This document shows, in pieces, positions 61,096 through 64,000 of a stretch of DNA of 64,000 nucleotides; positions within the stretch are counted from its first letter, which is position 1; the number at the start of each line of letters is the position of its first letter. The stretch comes from Prosthecobacter dejongeii. GTDB taxonomy: Bacteria > Verrucomicrobiota > Verrucomicrobiia > Verrucomicrobiales > Verrucomicrobiaceae. Location: NCBI RefSeq assembly GCF_014203045.1, contig NZ_JACHIF010000008.1:62001-126000 (forward strand), given 5' to 3'. The translations under genes were made by a program, and so were the position numbers. Under the pieces are notes generated by a model that was not told the DNA's origin, did no database searches, and saw only the letters and a list, made by a program, of their open reading frames with translations.

Positions 61096-61548
61096 ATGCA
61101 TTGGACTCGCCCTTTTCAGGTCCTGGCATTGGCAGGATTCAGCGTCAGTGTCACCTCTCACTTTCTAGCCATCACGGGAATGGTGGAGGCGTTCCCTTCC
61201 TCAGTCATGCTGCTGCATGGTGGAGTTTTTATCGTCTTTATTCCTGCGGTCATTGTGGGAAACCGGGTCGCCAAAGGCATCCCTCGAAAAGATGTTTGGA
61301 AGGTCATGTTGGCCGACAGTCCCGCGTGGGTGAGGCAGGTTTTCTGGAGCGTATGTATTTACGCCGTCCTGAACTTTGTCACCTCTATCTTCAACCATCC
61401 TACAGGAATAGATTCACCTTCGAATGTGGATGTGGCTACAGTTCGTGACTTCTCAAGCCATTGGATGGTCTTTTACCTCGCAGCTTTCGTAATTCTTTAT
61501 TCTGAAGAATGCAGGAAGCGCCAGGCAGCAGAAGAGACTGTCCATTAA
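61096..61548 (+). CDS. Four-helix membrane protein of unknown function
   Basis: A 150-residue integral membrane protein. Hydrophobic segments are about 8-29, 36-54, 78-96 and 119-135; the C-terminus is charged (EECRKRQAAEETVH). No family is recognised. It follows queD by 14 bases; a small GAGGT-ACCTC hairpin at 61080-61095 covers the queD stop and the start region. It converges with the next gene with a 4-base overlap. Confidence 0.7.
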   Translation: MHWTRPFQVLALAGFSVSVTSHFLAITGMVEAFPSSVMLLHGGVFIVFIPAVIVGNRVAKGIPRKDVWKVMLADSPAWVRQVFWSVCIYAVLNFVTSIFNHPTGIDSPSNVDVATVRDFSSHWMVFYLAAFVILYSEECRKRQAAEETVH

Positions 61549-62018
61549 CGAAACACCGGCGAAAGCAGGAACGGGCTGGACTCACGGATGGCCGAAGCTT
61601 CTCGGCGCTTGCCGGAGCGTTGGCTTTCGAGGTGAGCTTTTTTGCCACGGATGTTTTCCACCCGAGTCGAGGTCAGGAAACCGCTCATCGAGAAACGCGG
61701 GGTCAGACGGCTGATCTTGCTATCCATGGTGCGCAGGCTCTGGACGAGCAGCACAATCAAGGCAGAGTTCAGAACGCTTCCAAGAAGCAACAGGACATAT
61801 TTTCCAGCCACCTTGGCCAAAGCAGGCAGCCAGATGGATGTTTCGGCAAGGAATTCTAAGGCTGCGCTGTCTTTGCCAGAGCTATGAGCAGAGGCGAGAT
61901 CGAGCATGAAGAAGCAGCCCACAAGAACAAAGAGGGCCGCCGTAACAATAAAGGCAAAATCAAAGCCAGACACGGATGTCCGGGATGCGGAGCGGGCAGG
62001 TAGCTCTGCCAAGTGCAT
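61545..62018 (-). CDS. Two-helix membrane protein with LexA-box promoter
   Basis: A 157-residue protein starting MHLAELPARSASRTSVSG. Two membrane helices (about 19-41, FAFIVTAALFVLVGCFFMLDL, and about 69-92, KYVLLLLGSVLNSALIVLLV) are joined by a soluble loop. A basic tail of about 60 residues (NIRGKKAHLESQRSGKRREA) should be cytosolic. No family is recognised. The ATG at 62018 is used because the predicted transcription start (about 62050) leaves a short leader; an ATG at 62042 would add eight residues. A perfect TGTTC-N4-GAACA site lies upstream, so the gene may be SOS-induced. Confidence 0.7.
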   Translation of the reverse strand: MHLAELPARSASRTSVSGFDFAFIVTAALFVLVGCFFMLDLASAHSSGKDSAALEFLAETSIWLPALAKVAGKYVLLLLGSVLNSALIVLLVQSLRTMDSKISRLTPRFSMSGFLTSTRVENIRGKKAHLESQRSGKRREASAIRESSPFLLSPVFR

Positions 62019-62056
62019 GATCGGGGTGGCAGGACGGATCATAATAATTGGAGCGG

Positions 62057-62084
62057 ATAATAGACTCCATACGCTAAGTGCCAA
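62057..62084 (-). promoter_or_regulatory. Candidate sigma-70 promoter for the LexA-box gene
   Basis: On the minus strand, TTGGCA (62084-62079), a 16-base spacer and TATTAT (62062-62057) form a good promoter. It predicts transcription from about 62050 into the two-helix membrane protein. An alternative is TATAAA further upstream, with the LexA-like box in its spacer. Confidence 0.45.
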
Positions 62085-62121
62085 CTAAATATTTAGGTAA
62101 GTTAATATTTTTATAATTACG

Positions 62122-62135
62122 TGTTCTTTAGAACA
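62122..62135. promoter_or_regulatory. Probable LexA box
   Basis: TGTTCTTTAGAACA is a perfect palindrome of the form TGTTC-N4-GAACA, the LexA motif I recall for Verrucomicrobia. It lies about 104 bases upstream of the two-helix membrane protein and 73 bases downstream of the parA stop. On the minus strand it falls in the spacer of a possible promoter with TATAAA as -10. Confidence 0.6.
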
Positions 62136-62208
62136 TCTAAGTGAGGCGTGAGCCCAATCTACTTTTGGGTTCAGTAACGGAACCTTCTCAAGTGGAATTG
62201 TCTTCCAA

Positions 62209-62982
62209 CTATTTGTTGGCACGTCTGGCCATGAACTCTTCTGCCAGCGCGCGATAAGCCTGAGCACCACGACCAGAAGATTCATATTCAATGATCGTCT
62301 TTCCGTAACTGGGGGCTTCTCCCAGGCGCACGGTTCGCGGGATAATGGTATTGTATATGACCTCTGCAAAGTAGCTCTTCACGTCATTGACGACTTGATT
62401 GGCCAGATTGGCTCGCTGGTCGTACATCGTCATGACGATACCTTCTAACAGAAGGTTCGGGTTTACCCCGCAATCGCGGATTTGCTGAACGACTTGTACA
62501 ATGCTCGATAACCCTTCCAACCCGAAGTACTCACATTGGATGGGCACCAACATCTCATCCGCTGCCGCGAGGGCGGAAGTCATCAGGACTCCCAGCGAGG
62601 GGGGGCAATCAAGGAAGGCATAGTCAAAGTGGTTTGACTGACGGAGTTGATCCAGCACTTCACGAAGGCGGGTGAGGTGATTTCCCCGCTGGGCTAGCTC
62701 GATCTCACAGCCAGCCAGTTCTTGGTGGCTGCGGATGATGGAAAGATTGGGCAGACGTGTGCTGCGGATAACGTCGTGCGGGTCGCTGCCTTCAACCAAG
62801 GCTGAATAAATGCTGCCACCTTCTTCTTTAGCCAAACCGAGTCCACTGGTGGCATTGCCCTGAGAATCCAGGTCAATGAGCAAGCAGCGAACGCCTCGCT
62901 GGGCGAGACAAGCAGACAGATTAACAGCGGTCGTGGTCTTACCCACTCCGCCCTTTTGATTGGTGATCGCGACTATCCGCAT
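62209..62982 (-). CDS. parA: ParA/Soj family chromosome-partitioning ATPase
   Basis: A 257-residue ParA ATPase for segregation of the chromosome. The deviant Walker A KGGVGKTTTAVNL follows MRIVAITNQ; Walker A' is LLIDLDSQGNATSGLGL; Walker B is DYAFLDCPPSLGVL. The rest (PIQCEYFGLEGLSSI, GIVMTMYDQRANLANQVVNDVK, VPRSVRLGEAPSYGKT-like) is typical of Soj. The ATG at 62982 is the family start; the frame is open further upstream without similarity. parB would normally follow but is not within the sequence downstream. Confidence 0.94.
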   Translation of the reverse strand: MRIVAITNQKGGVGKTTTAVNLSACLAQRGVRCLLIDLDSQGNATSGLGLAKEEGGSIYSALVEGSDPHDVIRSTRLPNLSIIRSHQELAGCEIELAQRGNHLTRLREVLDQLRQSNHFDYAFLDCPPSLGVLMTSALAAADEMLVPIQCEYFGLEGLSSIVQVVQQIRDCGVNPNLLLEGIVMTMYDQRANLANQVVNDVKSYFAEVIYNTIIPRTVRLGEAPSYGKTIIEYESSGRGAQAYRALAEEFMARRANK

Positions 62983-63036
62983 AAGTTGCCTTGACGACAG
63001 ACATTGAACGGGAACCATGCCCCGCGCCAGAAAGAA

Positions 63037-64000
63037 ATGGAATTCACGGAGAAATGGTTGGGAGAAATCGGTGGCTGGCAAGCCATGAAGGCCGCGCGTG
63101 GCCTCGTGGAAGCTGGTCTTGTAGAACTGCAAACGGTAGAGGCCAGCCTTGTGCGTGGCTTAGCCGGGAGCGGTAAGGTGAAATTTGCCTGCGGCCTCCG
63201 CATCAAAAGCCGCAGCGATGTGGACAACCTCTGCACCTGTCCAGCAGCCCGCCGAAGCATGATCTGCGAGCATTCGCTCGCGGTCGCTCTTTTGCATCTG
63301 CGCCCGGCTCCGGCTCGCTCGGTCCCAGGGGCTTCGCGTCCAGTGGGCGCACCCACGCCGCTAACGATGGGGGCTCGTTCAACCTCGGCTCCAGTCCAGC
63401 CAGCACCTAAAGTGCGCCAGCCCCGGCGTGTACCTGGACGATACACCCTGTTTTTGCCGGAAGGTCTTTTTGGCGGAGGTGTGAAGGAACCTTTGGGAGC
63501 TTATGTGAAGTTTGTAGCTGGTGGTGAAGCGGAGGAATCGCTGTTCGCCGCATGGCTGGCTGAGCAGGGGATTCAGGCCCAAAGCGCCCCGATGTCTCTT
63601 AATGCCAAAGTTTTGGCAGATGTGCTGCCCCTTTTGGCTGGGCATCCTCGTGTCATTGCGGGAAAACCGTCTGGAGGTGGCGTGGGGGTGGCTGTGGCAT
63701 TTGAGCCGATGCGCCTCCCTTTGCTGATCGAATCTGCAGGTGACCAAGTAACGCTGAAATTAGAGGGAGTCGGCCAGCAGCCGCTTTTCAAGACTCAGCC
63801 CGCAGGGTGGTGGACCTGCCGTGAGACTACGAGTCTCTTTTCGATTCCCGCTGTTTCAGCAGATGTGGTCCAAATATTGGCTGAGCTTCCTACACGTCGA
63901 CCTCTGACTTGGCTGGTGGCTCATCGGGAGGCTTTATCTGAGGTGTTCCAAGTCGAAATGCGGGGGGCGACGTTGGAGAAGTTCCATGTTGTCCCGGTGC
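63037..64000 (+). CDS. SWIM zinc-finger protein, probably an SNF2-family helicase N-terminus (3' end off the window)
   Basis: An open frame of 321 codons to the window edge with no stop, starting MEFTEKWLGEIGGWQAMK. A SWIM zinc finger follows (CTCPAARRSMICEHSLAV: Cys-x-Cys and Cys-x-His), then a Pro/Arg/Ala-rich linker (about 90-130) and a mixed alpha/beta region. This is how large Verrucomicrobia/Planctomycetes SNF2-type DNA-dependent ATPases begin. The helicase motifs would lie beyond 64000, so the helicase part is inference. It is divergent from parA across 54 bases. Confidence 0.7.
   Translation, partial: MEFTEKWLGEIGGWQAMKAARGLVEAGLVELQTVEASLVRGLAGSGKVKFACGLRIKSRSDVDNLCTCPAARRSMICEHSLAVALLHLRPAPARSVPGASRPVGAPTPLTMGARSTSAPVQPAPKVRQPRRVPGRYTLFLPEGLFGGGVKEPLGAYVKFVAGGEAEESLFAAWLAEQGIQAQSAPMSLNAKVLADVLPLLAGHPRVIAGKPSGGGVGVAVAFEPMRLPLLIESAGDQVTLKLEGVGQQPLFKTQPAGWWTCRETTSLFSIPAVSADVVQILAELPTRRPLTWLVAHREALSEVFQVEMRGATLEKFHVVPV

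Noticed and set aside
62085..62369. Open frame of 94 codons on the minus strand over the parA 3' end and the LexA-box region
   Set aside because: It is in another frame of parA, runs through the promoter region, and has no protein-like features.

Overview
The window reads as chromosomal DNA of a Verrucomicrobiota bacterium, probably Verrucomicrobiaceae (Prosthecobacter/Verrucomicrobium-like). The grounds are the gene families: a cytochrome-c/DUF1592 protein beside a DUF1552 protein, a secreted sulfatase beside a beta-helix protein, PQQ-propeller and ThuA-domain secreted proteins, a DUF5069 protein, a SWIM zinc-finger protein of the type fused to SNF2 helicases, and one exact match to the TGTTC-N4-GAACA LexA box that I recall for this phylum. 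Assignment is by family content, not by rRNA. I saw no rRNA, tRNA, CRISPR array or complete transposase.

Layout. 1-2971: truncated multi-PAS/GAF histidine kinase (-). 3335-4338: rplM-rpsI with promoter and terminator. 4407-10497: secreted PQQ propeller, GcvH-like protein, argA, SGNH-like secreted protein, maa-type acetyltransferase. 10498 to about 12690: a strikingly AT-rich islet carrying a compact three-gene minus-strand operon (stand-alone GT51 glycosyltransferase, nucleotidyltransferase-fold protein, cytosolic-looking NodB deacetylase). 12779-15550: pcrA/uvrD helicase and a yebC-family regulator. 15701-19967: four-gene sugar/polysaccharide operon (wecB, deacetylase, GT2, FAD oxidoreductase). 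20034-23266: membrane protein, purB, core metE-like gene. 23283-23523: a 241-bp imperfect palindrome. 23562-33491: large S8 protease, GT39 membrane glycosyltransferase, DUF1592/DUF1552 pair. 33525-36143: feoA-feoB and a 51-residue Cys-rich membrane protein. 36295-40484: PotC-like permease, DUF5069 protein, fatty-acid-hydroxylase-family protein, Trm112-like protein, moeB-rhodanese, cupin. 40552-47679: purF (long form), DUF502 protein, odhB, sucA. 47862-52702: cinA, guanidine exporter gdx with a guanidine-II riboswitch, ThuA protein, trxA, mazG, YdcF/ElyC-like protein. 52728-56778: menF-menD, an envelope protein, tlyA. 56767-62042: membrane proteins, beta-helix protein, sulfatase, queD. 62209-64000: parA and the start of a SWIM/SNF2-type gene.

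Most of the window is core metabolism (purines, menaquinone, 2-oxoglutarate dehydrogenase, arginine, queuosine, ferrous iron) mixed with the phylum's secreted polysaccharide-handling enzymes. The best candidate for an undescribed system is the AT-rich cassette at 10613-12522. It combines a lipid II-polymerase fold, a pol-beta-type nucleotidyltransferase fold and a NodB deacetylase in one tightly coupled foreign-looking operon. Other leads are the LexA-box-controlled small membrane protein near 62 kb, the E2 subunit that seems to lack its E3-binding domain, and the 241-bp palindrome.

Functions come from reading motifs in translations made by eye. Start sites are marked where they are uncertain.
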